Source: a virus. Taken from it: 64,000 bases of DNA. Shown piece after piece: positions 49,613 through 58,563 of this stretch; within the stretch, counting starts at the first letter, position 1; each line of letters starts with the position of its first letter. A program made the position numbers and the translations under genes. Where the stretch lies: positions 62,001-126,000 of IMG/VR virus record IMGVR_UViG_3300020171_000001, one strand, 5' to 3'. The notes below the pieces were generated by a model. The model did not search any database. It was not told the origin of the DNA and saw only the letters and a program-made list of their open reading frames with translations.

Positions 49613-51385
49613 ATGGCCGACGACACCCGGGTGACTGTCCCTGCCGTCTACACGGATGAGATCCGCGCGTGGGATCCTGCCGAGGCCCTGCTGGTGGTCA
49701 ATCGGATACCCGACGCTGGCGAGACCGGCGTGCCGTGGGATCCGGACATCCGGTTCCAGGTCGTGTGCACCACGGGTAGTCCACTGGCGGCCGATACGCA
49801 GGTCTGGGTTCTTCGCGGGTCCACGGGCACCACTGTTCTGGCCGTGGACATGGCCGCTGGCGGTGTCCAGCCCGGGTACTCGGGGTCAGCGGCCTACCGG
49901 CAGTCCGTGGGCTCCGCGGTCCTTGACGAACTCGACGTGGCCATTGCCCCGGATATTGCGTTCGAGTCCATGGAGGTCGTTGGGATCCGCATCACGGCGG
50001 CGATCGGCGGGCAACCGAGCGAGACCACGAACTACGAATTCACGGTAGCCGACTACAACCATCCGGAGATCACGGAGATCGTCTGGCTCTCGGCCACACG
50101 GGCTCTTGTCCGACTGGACGAGGTGGCCCACGATGATTCGCTGTACCTGCTCTACGCCAAAGGGAACGTCGATATCCAGGGATCCGGTCATGTAATCGTC
50201 CGCGGCGCTTCGGATGAGGCCACGAGTATCTCCGCGGGGATGGCTCTGGAGGTCCGCGGGTCTGGCGCCACCGTCAACAACATGAGCGGCTTTGTGATCA
50301 CGGCCACCGGCTCAGGCAACAGCGGGGCCCCGGGCTACCTCGATCTGGCCGGCGACGAGAGCAATACCGTGGAAGACACTGGCGTGGATCGGGATAGCCA
50401 GGGGATCATTGAGGACCAGCGGGACCTCCGGTGCTCCATTGCCCGTATCGTTTTGACGGCCCGTCTGTCCAGCGAAGGGGCAACTGCAGAGAGCTACGCG
50501 GCGGAGCGCATACAGACCAGCTACGTCCCGCTGGTTCGGCAGATCTCGAAGGTTGCCTCAGAAGACCTCGCTGAGGGCCTCGCCTACGGACAATGGCTCT
50601 ACGTGGACTTCGATGAGCCCCTGTCCTTGGGACGGCTCTACACGCTAGCCTGGACCCTCGGGGACACACTGGGCAACTGGGGCGAGTCAACGTACATGTT
50701 CCAGATGCCACGGTTCGGTGTGGAGGAGGGCATCGATTTTTGGGCAAACGGCATCCAGTCTTCGCGGGACAAGGAAGCCGACCTTCGGGAGGGCACAGGG
50801 GCGCTTCGCCGCCTGTCTGTCATCTTGGGGGATGCGCTCTTGCTCCAGCGCTACTACGCGCAGCAGATGGTCCACCTGGACGACGCCGGTAAGTGCCCGG
50901 ATGCCTGGGTCCCCTTCCTGCTCTACGACCGTGGAAACCCGTTCACGTTTGCCACGCAGTCTCTCCGGCTGGGCCGGCGCGTGGCCGAGTTCCTTCCCGA
51001 TCTCCTTCGGGCCAAGGGGACAGCGGGGGCCATCGAAGTCTTCATTGCCCGCGTTCTCGGGATCCAGGGGTCCGCTGTGGCCTACTGGACGGCCGACAAT
51101 TGGGTTCTGGGGAGCCCTGTCTTGGGTCGCCTGGGGCACACCACAGTGCTGTGCCCGTCGACGGCCTATGAGCGCAACTGCTGGGTGTTCTACAGCGCGC
51201 GTGACGTGACGGACGCAGAGGAGTCTATCATAGTTGAGATCTGCCGCTGGGCAGACCCCTTCAATTTGCACTTCCTGGGGGTCATTGAGCCCTCTGATGT
51301 TCAGGATGGCTCCCTGGTCCCCGGCGGCGGCTACTGGGTCCTGGGGACATCGGTGCTGGGCAGTAGTACAATCCTGTCGCCCTGA
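49613..51385 (+). CDS. tail protein with gpI-like C-terminal domain
   Basis: The protein has 590 residues. It has two N-terminal Ig-like modules ('VVNRIPDAGETGVPWDPDIRFQV', 'LYLLYAKGNVDIQGSGHVIVRG'). The last 190 residues carry SLRLGRRVAEFLPDLLRAKGTAGAIEVFIARVLGI, the 'l..iy..KGT..sl...i...' pattern of P2 gpI-like tail proteins, then a wing with YWTADNW. It should join baseplate to fibres. The large N-terminal extension is unusual. Confidence 0.65.
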   Translation: MADDTRVTVPAVYTDEIRAWDPAEALLVVNRIPDAGETGVPWDPDIRFQVVCTTGSPLAADTQVWVLRGSTGTTVLAVDMAAGGVQPGYSGSAAYRQSVGSAVLDELDVAIAPDIAFESMEVVGIRITAAIGGQPSETTNYEFTVADYNHPEITEIVWLSATRALVRLDEVAHDDSLYLLYAKGNVDIQGSGHVIVRGASDEATSISAGMALEVRGSGATVNNMSGFVITATGSGNSGAPGYLDLAGDESNTVEDTGVDRDSQGIIEDQRDLRCSIARIVLTARLSSEGATAESYAAERIQTSYVPLVRQISKVASEDLAEGLAYGQWLYVDFDEPLSLGRLYTLAWTLGDTLGNWGESTYMFQMPRFGVEEGIDFWANGIQSSRDKEADLREGTGALRRLSVILGDALLLQRYYAQQMVHLDDAGKCPDAWVPFLLYDRGNPFTFATQSLRLGRRVAEFLPDLLRAKGTAGAIEVFIARVLGIQGSAVAYWTADNWVLGSPVLGRLGHTTVLCPSTAYERNCWVFYSARDVTDAEESIIVEICRWADPFNLHFLGVIEPSDVQDGSLVPGGGYWVLGTSVLGSSTILSP

Positions 51386-51407
51386 AAAGACGGGCTCGAG
51401 GTAGCAG

Positions 51408-53240
51408 ATGGACCGATTCGATTTCTACGCAGGGCAGATAGTCACACAGGCCGACCTCGATCAAGCCTTTACCGACTGTGAGGTGTCCGAGGGGCACCTT
51501 GCCACAGACGGCGGTATGATTCAGGTCGACTCGGGCGCATCACCTGGGCCCACGGCCCTCGGCGGCATCCTGTCTGGGCTGGTGATCAGCGCGTCCGCTG
51601 GCGTGGACAAAGCCACTATCACGGCAGGCGTCGCACGCGACGAGACAGGGCGCCGTATCACGCTTCCGTCGGGGGCCACGGTGTCACTGACCAAGGCCGG
51701 CGCCACGGACGAGGGTGACATCGTGGATGCTCTGCCGGCCTCCGGCGCGAGCATCGCGGCCTCGTGCCCGATCGGGCGGCAGATCGTGGCATCGCTGTTC
51801 ATCGTGGCCGACGAGCACCTGTCGCTTCTGGAGCAGGACGAGACCGAAACCTGGGTCTACACTCGGCGGGAGGACTCGTTTCACTTCACCGTCGAGATCG
51901 GCACGTCCTTCGACCCCGCAGCGGTACCGGATCCGATCGTCGTGTCGGCTCTGGCCAACGGCAAGGTCCTCCTCGCCGACATCCTGCTGACCAACAACGC
52001 AGGAACCATGGTGGCCATAGCCGGGGGCGTCTGCACGTGCGACCGCGATTGGGACCTCCTCGGCGGCAACTACGCCAAGGCGAACGGGCGGCGCAGCGAT
52101 GCCATCGCTTTTGAAGGTTCCAATGCCGACTTCCCGCAGCTCGGCTCCGTCAACTACCTGCGAGCGCCCACCGTGCGCAAGGCCCTCTACGACATGATGG
52201 CCATGCTACAGGACAACGCCTCCGGCTTCCCAGGGGCCTACAACGTGGGTGCCATCGCCGAGACCGGCGCCGGCCTGCTCCACGAAGCCATCGTGGCCAA
52301 GACGCTTACCAAGGGCAATGTCTCCGTCCAGCTCCTGGAACTGCTCAACGCCGTCAACACCAAGCTGTCCCGCGGTGGAGACACTATCCAGCCCCAGGCG
52401 GGTGTAGACGGCCTCGTGCTGGATCCCTCGGTGATGACGGACACGCAAGCCCTCTTGAGCATCCTGTCTCTGAGCAATGCCGGAGCTGCACCGTTTCTAC
52501 GTGTCAGTGGCTCTCGCGGCCACCTGTGTTTGCCGCACCCACTGTATGAGGATTTCAACTGGATCGGGCCCGCCGCCGGTTCTCTGACGTTCTCTGGAGA
52601 AACTGACGAGTGGGGCACCACGGTAATCGGCGGTGGTGGTTCCATCGGCTTGCAAACCAGTGTCCCAGGCGGAGTTCTTATCTTTGTCACAAGCGGTGGG
52701 GCCAACGACGGTATAACCCTGGCCTCGGGCTACAACACAGCGACGGGGGTCTCCCACGGGCGCTGGAACTGCGGCGCTGCGCCTTGGGCCATCTTCGGAA
52801 TCCGATTCCGCATTCCGGCTATCGGGTCCATGAATGACCTCAAGCTCAACTTCGGATTGTCTACTTTCGGCGGGAGTAGCTCTGCCAGTCTACTGTACAA
52901 CGACGACACGGCAGGCGGCACGCCCAACAAGAACTTGTACATTGTCTGCGCGGACAGCATCGGGGGCAGCGGCGCAGCGCCCCTCGGAGAGCTATCCCAG
53001 GACACCTGGTACACGGCGCGTATCGCTGTGCTAGGGGACACCTCTGTGGTGGGGCAACTCGCAGAAGAGGGGGCAATGCCTGGCCCCGAGGTCTTCGCCC
53101 CGCCCCCCGGGGGTACCATGGCGGATAGCCACTATTCGGCTGTAGCAGGTATCATCGGAACCACAGGCGTGGCTGCACGGACACTGGAGGTAGACTGGAT
53201 CTATGCTGCCGATGGCTACCTGCCACCGGACATGAGGTAA
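51408..53240 (+). CDS. tail fibre protein
   Basis: The protein has 610 residues; GAGGTAG precedes ATG. The N-terminus (MDRFDFYAGQIVTQADLDQAFTDCE) is like phage fibre/baseplate attachment domains. A beta/Gly-rich shaft follows. The C-terminal domain (about 390-600) is strand-rich with Ser/Gly-rich loops and looks like a concanavalin-like tip. It follows the gpI-like gene, as fibres do, and is the best receptor-binding candidate in the window. Confidence 0.75.
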   Translation: MDRFDFYAGQIVTQADLDQAFTDCEVSEGHLATDGGMIQVDSGASPGPTALGGILSGLVISASAGVDKATITAGVARDETGRRITLPSGATVSLTKAGATDEGDIVDALPASGASIAASCPIGRQIVASLFIVADEHLSLLEQDETETWVYTRREDSFHFTVEIGTSFDPAAVPDPIVVSALANGKVLLADILLTNNAGTMVAIAGGVCTCDRDWDLLGGNYAKANGRRSDAIAFEGSNADFPQLGSVNYLRAPTVRKALYDMMAMLQDNASGFPGAYNVGAIAETGAGLLHEAIVAKTLTKGNVSVQLLELLNAVNTKLSRGGDTIQPQAGVDGLVLDPSVMTDTQALLSILSLSNAGAAPFLRVSGSRGHLCLPHPLYEDFNWIGPAAGSLTFSGETDEWGTTVIGGGGSIGLQTSVPGGVLIFVTSGGANDGITLASGYNTATGVSHGRWNCGAAPWAIFGIRFRIPAIGSMNDLKLNFGLSTFGGSSSASLLYNDDTAGGTPNKNLYIVCADSIGGSGAAPLGELSQDTWYTARIAVLGDTSVVGQLAEEGAMPGPEVFAPPPGGTMADSHYSAVAGIIGTTGVAARTLEVDWIYAADGYLPPDMR

Positions 53241-53244
53241 CGCC

Positions 53245-53523
53245 ATGCCACTGATTGATTGTCGAGTGAGCGTGAAGGAACAGACCCTGGAGACCCTCCA
53301 GGGACTCCGCCAGGGCCCGCGAACGCGCATGAAGTTGGCCTACAAGGACCGGCCGGATCTCACCTTCATCGTCCAGGGAGACCTCCCGAGCCAGTGCCAG
53401 CGTGCCGCGCAGGATGCTGCCCGGCAGCGCTTCGGCCACACGCATGACATCCTGTCCGTGAACATCACTGATGCGCGGGGCCGCGCGGTTGCCGTGGTCA
53501 TCAAGCCCCGCGTCGTGGGATAG
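53245..53523 (+). CDS. hypothetical protein, 92 aa
   Basis: ATG 53245, GAGGTAA upstream. A small alpha/beta protein (LIDCRVSVKEQTLETLQGLRQGPRTRMKLAYKDRPDLTFIVQG). It could be a fibre chaperone from position. No family was recognised. Confidence 0.6.
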   Translation: MPLIDCRVSVKEQTLETLQGLRQGPRTRMKLAYKDRPDLTFIVQGDLPSQCQRAAQDAARQRFGHTHDILSVNITDARGRAVAVVIKPRVVG

Positions 53524-53530
53524 CGGTCCC

Positions 53531-54052
53531 GTGTCCTACGCCTACGCAGCTCTCAAGGTTGCGCTGCAGGCCGCTGCCGACATCCTGGGGCGTGCAGCGC
53601 AGGTTGCTCTTGGGTCTCCCGACGAGGTCGAGTACCCGACGTATGGCCTGTCCCGCGCTACCCGGGACACGGGGCAGATGTGGGCTACTGGTGAGTCCCC
53701 AGTAGACCTGGTCTTGCAGGGGCTAGGGGCCGAGTTCGACCGGGCGGCCGTGGCCTGGGCCATGGTGAAGACCCAGGCGGCGGGGGTGCCGCCCACGATT
53801 TCGGCACAAAGTCGAATAGCCAACGTGTCCAAGGACGAGGTCAACGACCAGATCACGGTGACGTTCGCTGTCCCGTTTCTTTCCTCAGAAGGGATCGTCC
53901 CTTGGGCCTTCCCCAGCATCGTCGCCGGGTGCCCTCGGCTTGTCGGCATCAATACAGGCCAGATGACCCTCGAGTTCATCGACCCGGTCACCGGCCTCAA
54001 GCTCGGGATCAACAGCCGGAACATCCGGTTGTTTGCCATCGGCGCTGTCTGA
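53531..54052 (+). CDS. hypothetical structural-region protein, 173 aa
   Basis: GTG 53531 gives VSYAYAALKVALQAAADILGR. A helical start is followed by a beta-rich second half (DEVNDQITVTFAVPFLSSEGIVPWAFPSIVAGCP). It is the last plus-strand gene; its final 168 bases overlap the minus-strand gene that follows. Confidence 0.6.
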   Translation: MSYAYAALKVALQAAADILGRAAQVALGSPDEVEYPTYGLSRATRDTGQMWATGESPVDLVLQGLGAEFDRAAVAWAMVKTQAAGVPPTISAQSRIANVSKDEVNDQITVTFAVPFLSSEGIVPWAFPSIVAGCPRLVGINTGQMTLEFIDPVTGLKLGINSRNIRLFAIGAV

Positions 54053-54505
54053 CCTCGGAGTGCTCTCCGGGGCCCAGGTCAGTTCTGGGTCCCCGGCGCC
54101 ACGAACCAGAGCAACGAGCTGCCGTTTGCCCCCCGGCCCCGCCGGGCCCAGCACCACGACGCGCGTCATGGCCACCCAGGCCGTCAAGATCGGCGGCTCG
54201 TCGAATGGCAGGAGCTGGCACAGCGGCGCAGCCTGCGCAAGGGCCTGCGACAGGCCCGGGTGGACGGCAAGACGCAGGTCCCGGTGCAAGAGACCGAGGA
54301 GTTCAAGACGTCGCCAGAGCATGTGGACCCACGCCGTGCCCATGACCAGGGCCTCGGGCGTCTGGATGACCAAGGTCCCATGGGGTATACGGAGCACGAT
54401 GCCCAGGTGAGACTGGTCGCCCACAGCTGATACCTCCCTGAGGCCGCAGGGGAGCTCCAGGGCGCCGAAGTCTTCTGGCGGGGCTCCAGTATGCTCTATG
54501 GGCAT
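53885..54505 (-). CDS. hypothetical protein, long antisense 3' overlap
   Basis: ATG 54505 (GGAA 9 bases upstream) gives 206 residues; GTG 54514 is in frame. Residues 1-~145 look protein-like: hydrophobic strands VLRIPHGTLVIQTPEALVMGTAWVHMLWRRLELLGLLHR... and WVAMTRVVVLGPAGPGGKRQLVALVRGAGD. The last ~55 residues are Asp/Pro/Glu-rich and lie antisense to the plus-strand gene. No family was recognised. It is the last gene of the minus-strand replication block. Confidence 0.55.
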   Translation of the reverse strand: MPIEHTGAPPEDFGALELPCGLREVSAVGDQSHLGIVLRIPHGTLVIQTPEALVMGTAWVHMLWRRLELLGLLHRDLRLAVHPGLSQALAQAAPLCQLLPFDEPPILTAWVAMTRVVVLGPAGPGGKRQLVALVRGAGDPELTWAPESTPRSDSADGKQPDVPAVDPELEAGDRVDELEGHLACIDADKPRAPGDDAGEGPRDDPF

Positions 54506-54921
54506 GGACGGCACTTCCAGGCCACGTAGCGCGCTACCAGCGATACAAGCGGCTCAGGCTTCGATGTGCTTCGGAAGGACAGCGCGTCCCACGGGTACCG
54601 CAGGGGGTAGACCTCGCTGAAGCCCGCCTGGTGGCCCATCATCTCTTGGAGCAGACTCAGGCCGTTGGCCCCTTGCGCTACAGCTACGTTGAACATACCG
54701 AACACGAGCTTGGTACCGGCCAGCGGGTCATGGTTGCCCACGACGCCTGCCCGGTGCTCGCAATCGCCGTGCAGGGTGATATGGCAGGGGGCGCCTTCTT
54801 TGGTTGCGTAGACCACTCGGATGTTCCACCGACGGTCCAGATCGTCTTGCACCGCAAAAGAGCCCACGGTGGTCTGCACAGAATCAAGCTCAGGCATGGC
54901 CCCTGGACGCAGCTCGGACAT
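54496..54921 (-). CDS. hypothetical protein, 141 aa
   Basis: Start ATG 54921 or 54897 (MPELDSVQ...; AGGGG just upstream). It has a small alpha/beta pattern with Cys/His-rich CHITLHGDCEHR and FGMFNVAVAQGANGLSLLQEMMG. No family was recognised. It overlaps the next gene by 10 bases. Confidence 0.55.
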   Translation of the reverse strand: MSELRPGAMPELDSVQTTVGSFAVQDDLDRRWNIRVVYATKEGAPCHITLHGDCEHRAGVVGNHDPLAGTKLVFGMFNVAVAQGANGLSLLQEMMGHQAGFSEVYPLRYPWDALSFRSTSKPEPLVSLVARYVAWKCRPCP

Positions 54922-55000
54922 TCAGGGCCTGGAGGGCACCGGGTCCCGTTGGGGAGCTGGACAATGGCAGAGCTGCTGAAGCCAGTGAGCAGCAACCTGC

Positions 55001-55029
55001 AGTGTCTGCTGGGGGGCCCGACCTGTCAA
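55001..55029 (-). promoter_or_regulatory. candidate promoter, TTGACA-N17-GACACT
   Basis: Minus-strand perfect -35 (55029-55024) and -10 GACACT (55006-55001), 17 bases apart, in the 110-bp gap after the kinase gene. It would serve the two terminal hypothetical genes. Confidence 0.4.
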
Positions 55030-55031
55030 GT

Positions 55032-55742
55032 TCAAAGGGACCGGCGGTGAATGTCCAGGAAGGGATCCGGGGGGGACACTGCGTGGATACGCGTGGCAAG
55101 GTCTTGGACGGTTTGCTCCCGGATCTCCGGTGTGTCCCGGTTGGCGCTCCAGGGAACGTCCAGGATCGCTACGCCTTGGCGGCGTAGGACATCGACCATG
55201 AAGTCGATCTCACGGTCCAGGGCCTGTAGGTATTCCAGGGAGACGGCAGACTCGCAGGCTCGACCGGTCTGCTTCTCCATGCGGGAGATGATGCGCTCCC
55301 GGCAGACCACGGGGGAGGACAGGATCCGGATGCACACGGTGGGCAGCAGCACCATGGTGGTCATGGCCTTGTAAATCGCTTGGTATGTATCGAACTCCCG
55401 CGCCGAGAGCGTGTCCATGGCAAGCTGCAAACGTGCAAAACACGTATCCCCGTAGAAGCTACGGTCGATGAGCGCGAGCCCGTAGCCCTGCAGTGCATGC
55501 CACTGCGCGTGGAGGTGCATGCGGAGCCGGAGTCCGAGCAGGTGAATCTGCATGGTCATGGCCCACCGCTGTGGGTCTGCGTAGAAGTCCGCCAAGTACG
55601 GATTGGCGTTGTTTTGCTCATCTGGCTCTTGGAGCACCAGCGTCTTTGGCCCCAGAGCCTGCCCCAGCTCGGCAACCAGTGTGCTCTTCCCGCTGCTGAT
55701 CAGGCCTTCGACGACGATGACCTTGCTACTCCCGATGTGCAT
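55032..55742 (-). CDS. deoxynucleoside kinase
   Basis: ATG 55742 (GGAGG 5 bases upstream); 236 residues. VIVVEGLISSGKST (8-21) is the P-loop of the dNK/thymidine kinase 2 family, with EP (39-40) the usual substrate Glu. DRSFYGD (93-99) is the family's DRS motif, and SRMEKQTGR is the lid. It phosphorylates deoxynucleosides to dNMP for phage DNA synthesis. It follows the DNA polymerase gene. Confidence 0.87.
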   Translation of the reverse strand: MHIGSSKVIVVEGLISSGKSTLVAELGQALGPKTLVLQEPDEQNNANPYLADFYADPQRWAMTMQIHLLGLRLRMHLHAQWHALQGYGLALIDRSFYGDTCFARLQLAMDTLSAREFDTYQAIYKAMTTMVLLPTVCIRILSSPVVCRERIISRMEKQTGRACESAVSLEYLQALDREIDFMVDVLRRQGVAILDVPWSANRDTPEIREQTVQDLATRIHAVSPPDPFLDIHRRSL

Positions 55743-55761
55743 GAGGACCTCCGCTTCCGTT

Positions 55762-57999
55762 TCATTTTGCTTCGTACAGTGATTTCCCGGTGCTGGGCTC
55801 TGCATCGAGGTAGATAGTGCCATAGGCCGTTTCCATGGGCGTGTTGCCGAAGTGCTTCATGAAGACCCTGGCCACGTCCTCGGCATCGTTCTCCCTCGCT
55901 AGGAAGACGGCTTGGTCGTGCCCGTGGAAGATGCAGTGCGCAGAGTTTCCTGGTCTCGCGTCGAGTTCCCACTGCGTCTGGCACATCTCGGAGGTCACGA
56001 TCTCCGCGCCTCGGCACTGGATCCTCCAATTCGCAAACTCTGTGACAGGCGGGGGCATGACCGGCGAGTACCTCCGGCGACCGAAGGGTGGGATCTCCAT
56101 GAAGCCTTGGCGCTTGACCAGGTCGATCTCTTGCTCGTGCTTCTCGTAGATCTCGTGGAAGAGCCCATGGAAGAGCCCTCGGTGGATCTCTCGGACGAGA
56201 TCCAGGGTCATCATCCGGCGGAGTTCCATGTCAACACGCTTGTTTTCTCGACTGGTACGCCAGATCTTCTCCGGGCCTCCAAGATAGAAGCCGCAGAACT
56301 CCACGTTCTTGGTGACCTTGCGGATTTTGTCTCGCTCCTCCGGCGTCTTCCGCTCCCAGTAGTCCCTGCCAAAGACGTTGACCGCCGCGAACGTGTGCGG
56401 GTCGACCTTCCGGCAGAAGTAGCTCGCTGGTTCCACTTTGCCCTGGATGACCTCGATGAGGGCTTTGCAGTCGGCTGCCCCTGCGTTCAACCGGAGTTCC
56501 AGATTGTTCTTGTCGCTGCCGACCAGGCACCAGCCGGGGGGCGCTTCGAAGAACTTCCTGTCGTCTTCTCGCTGATTTGCGACGTTGGGAGAACTTGTGA
56601 ATCGGATGCCCTTCTGGTCAAACGGTTTCCACTTGGTGTACAGGACACGGTGCTCGCCAGTCCCCACGATGGCCGCTGCGTAGGCCCCGCACACGCGGTT
56701 GGTGACGACCTGCATCAGATCTTCAGTCAGGTCCTCCGGGCCGAAGTCCACGTGGTCGATTGGGTTGTTGTTGCGGTCGACGATGTTGAACGTGCCAAGG
56801 TCCGCGAGGCTGCCGCCGGCCTCTTCGACCTTCTTCCGTTCTTCGTCTGGGTCATCCTGGTAGCATGTTGCGTAGGCCTTGCTCTCCTCATCGAGAGCAA
56901 CCAACATGGCCACGAACGGGTGCTCGATGTGATCGATGATCGCACGATAGCCTGTGGAGGGATCACCCCGGGCTTTGGTCGTTGCCGTGGGCACAAGCCC
57001 CAGGTTCCAGGGCGCCTGGGCGTACTTGGCGCCGAACAGTGCTTCCTGCTTGTCCGCGGGCTTGCGTGGTGAAAAGTCGGGCCAATCGAGCCATTCCCGC
57101 ATGCGCTTGCGCAGGGCCAGCATGAACTTGAGCTTTTCCACGCCCATGGCCCGGCGCTTGACCATGTTGACTGGGATCCCAGTATTCTCCATGGTCCTGG
57201 CCAACTCAGCATAGCTGTTCTGCCAGAAGATGAGTTCGTCGGACATGCCCCGGGCATGGATGTGCTCCGTCAGTCTGGGCACGAGCTGCACCGTGTAGAG
57301 CGCGTCCTTGGCATTGTAGATGAGGAGCTTCCAAGGGTTATGGATTTTGACGCCGAAGCCCTCGTTGGACTTGTACTCCAGCTTCCACGGGCCAACCTGC
57401 AGATAGGTGTGGCCCATGAATCCGAGGTCATGCGGGATATCCGGTTGGACCAGGTGGTGCAGGCCCATGGTGTCGCAGATTGGCCCGCGGACCCGGAGAC
57501 CCTTGCGGTCGAGGACGCCCATGTCGAAGGGTGCGTTCTGGAAGATCTTGGTGATCTGCTCATCGGTCAAGATCTGGCGGAGCAGGACCAAGAGCTCGAG
57601 TTCCAGGGCCTCGGGTAGCAGTCGGAGGTCGAGCAGAGGGAACGCCACGGCGACGTTATTCGGAGCGCCCTCCGCGATAGCAATGGAGTGGAGCCTGCAT
57701 TTGGCATAGTCAAGGGACGTGGATTCCACGTCCACGGCAAGCGCAGGTTTGGCTTGCAGCCAGTAGCGCATCCAGGACTTCGCCGTCTCGAAGTACGTCA
57801 TGAAGTCCACGGGGCCCCCCGGGAGCAGGCAGACCAAGTGCTCCTCGTGCTGACGTCCGTGCTCTGACATCTCGTATGCCTTGAGATAGTCCATCCGGAT
57901 GCAGTCTGTGATGGGCTTGATTCCCCGGATGTCTCCGTGCTTGGATTCTGCCGCGGCATGGAAGAAGGACGCGAGGTGGACCGTTGGAACGACGAGCAT
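55762..57999 (-). CDS. family A DNA polymerase with 3'-5' exonuclease
   Basis: ATG 57999 overlaps the upstream stop (TGATG); 745 residues. Exonuclease motifs: DVES (90-93), NAPFD (155-159), YNAKDA (228-233). Polymerase: RFTSSPNVANQ (466-476), motif A GSDKNNLELR (494-503), motif B RKVTKNVEFCGFYLGG (560-575), QCRGAEIVTSEM (661-672) and motif C GHDQAVFLA (693-701). No 5'-nuclease domain is seen. Motif A has SDKNN where DYSQI is usual, and motif C has HDQ where HDE is usual. It replicates the phage genome; the two changes may alter its properties. Confidence 0.88.
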   Translation of the reverse strand: MLVVPTVHLASFFHAAAESKHGDIRGIKPITDCIRMDYLKAYEMSEHGRQHEEHLVCLLPGGPVDFMTYFETAKSWMRYWLQAKPALAVDVESTSLDYAKCRLHSIAIAEGAPNNVAVAFPLLDLRLLPEALELELLVLLRQILTDEQITKIFQNAPFDMGVLDRKGLRVRGPICDTMGLHHLVQPDIPHDLGFMGHTYLQVGPWKLEYKSNEGFGVKIHNPWKLLIYNAKDALYTVQLVPRLTEHIHARGMSDELIFWQNSYAELARTMENTGIPVNMVKRRAMGVEKLKFMLALRKRMREWLDWPDFSPRKPADKQEALFGAKYAQAPWNLGLVPTATTKARGDPSTGYRAIIDHIEHPFVAMLVALDEESKAYATCYQDDPDEERKKVEEAGGSLADLGTFNIVDRNNNPIDHVDFGPEDLTEDLMQVVTNRVCGAYAAAIVGTGEHRVLYTKWKPFDQKGIRFTSSPNVANQREDDRKFFEAPPGWCLVGSDKNNLELRLNAGAADCKALIEVIQGKVEPASYFCRKVDPHTFAAVNVFGRDYWERKTPEERDKIRKVTKNVEFCGFYLGGPEKIWRTSRENKRVDMELRRMMTLDLVREIHRGLFHGLFHEIYEKHEQEIDLVKRQGFMEIPPFGRRRYSPVMPPPVTEFANWRIQCRGAEIVTSEMCQTQWELDARPGNSAHCIFHGHDQAVFLARENDAEDVARVFMKHFGNTPMETAYGTIYLDAEPSTGKSLYEAK

Positions 58000-58214
58000 C
58001 AGACACCTGTTCCCGACTCGAGTACCTCGACGGCACGCCGAGCCAACGTGTAGGACCTGAAGCGCTTCAAGCACACCAATGAATGCCTCCCGTGGGCCCG
58101 CAGATGGATAACCCAGCCCCCGCCGGGCTCACGGTCGCAGACTAGGCGGCAGCTGCCATCGGCCAGCGTCTCACGCAAGGCCCGACTGTCAAAGAGCATG
58201 TCCATCGTGTCCAT
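57999..58214 (-). CDS. small hypothetical protein, 71 aa
   Basis: ATG 58214 (AGGAAG 8 bases upstream). A small alpha/beta protein (LADGSCRLVCDREPGGGWVIHLRAHGRHSLVCLKRFRSYTLARRAVEVL). It overlaps the polymerase start by TGATG and the lipoprotein gene by 26 bases. No family was recognised. Confidence 0.6.
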   Translation of the reverse strand: MDTMDMLFDSRALRETLADGSCRLVCDREPGGGWVIHLRAHGRHSLVCLKRFRSYTLARRAVEVLESGTGV

Positions 58215-58563
58215 TGGGTATGCTTCCTGTGTAGGCTGCGGTCTGCCCAAAGCGCCGTGGGCGCGAGCATCTTCGGGCATCTTCGCAGGTCTTCGACCGG
58301 AGGATGCACTGGACCCCCAGGGGGATGCCAAAGGCTTCGGTCTTCTCGCACCAGGTAGAACATGGCGTGCCGTCTGCGAGAACTCCGCCTTCTGCGCAAC
58401 CGAGGCTTTGCAGGTGCTGGCACATCATCGCGCATCCTCCGGTTTGGGACCTGGGCACGACCTCTGTATCTGGTGGGCTTGGCAGGCACCCCGCAGAGAG
58501 CACGGCGAGAACGCCAGCGAGAGCACCAGCGAGGGCCCCTGCGGCCCCTGCGTGCGCGGCCAT
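58189..58563 (-). CDS. Cys-rich lipoprotein
   Basis: ATG 58563 overlaps the peptidase stop (TGATG); 124 residues. The N-terminal Ala/Leu-rich segment ends VLSAGC (about residue 26), a good lipobox, so it is a lipidated exported protein. The mature part has Cys in the order C..C...C...C...C...C...C (GGCAMMCQHL, SLGCAEG, TPCSTWCEK, VQCILRSKTCEDARRC), probably disulfide-bonded. I recall similar Cys patterns in phage small lipoproteins. The neighbouring exported-type peptidase suggests that they work together. Confidence 0.65.
   Translation of the reverse strand: MAAHAGAAGALAGALAGVLAVLSAGCLPSPPDTEVVPRSQTGGCAMMCQHLQSLGCAEGGVLADGTPCSTWCEKTEAFGIPLGVQCILRSKTCEDARRCSRPRRFGQTAAYTGSIPNGHDGHAL

Noticed and set aside
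54922-55031. Small ORF of ~35 codons ending TGA just before ATG 54921
   Set aside because: No usable start codon with a ribosome site and competing small frames on the same stretch; treated as the promoter-containing gap.
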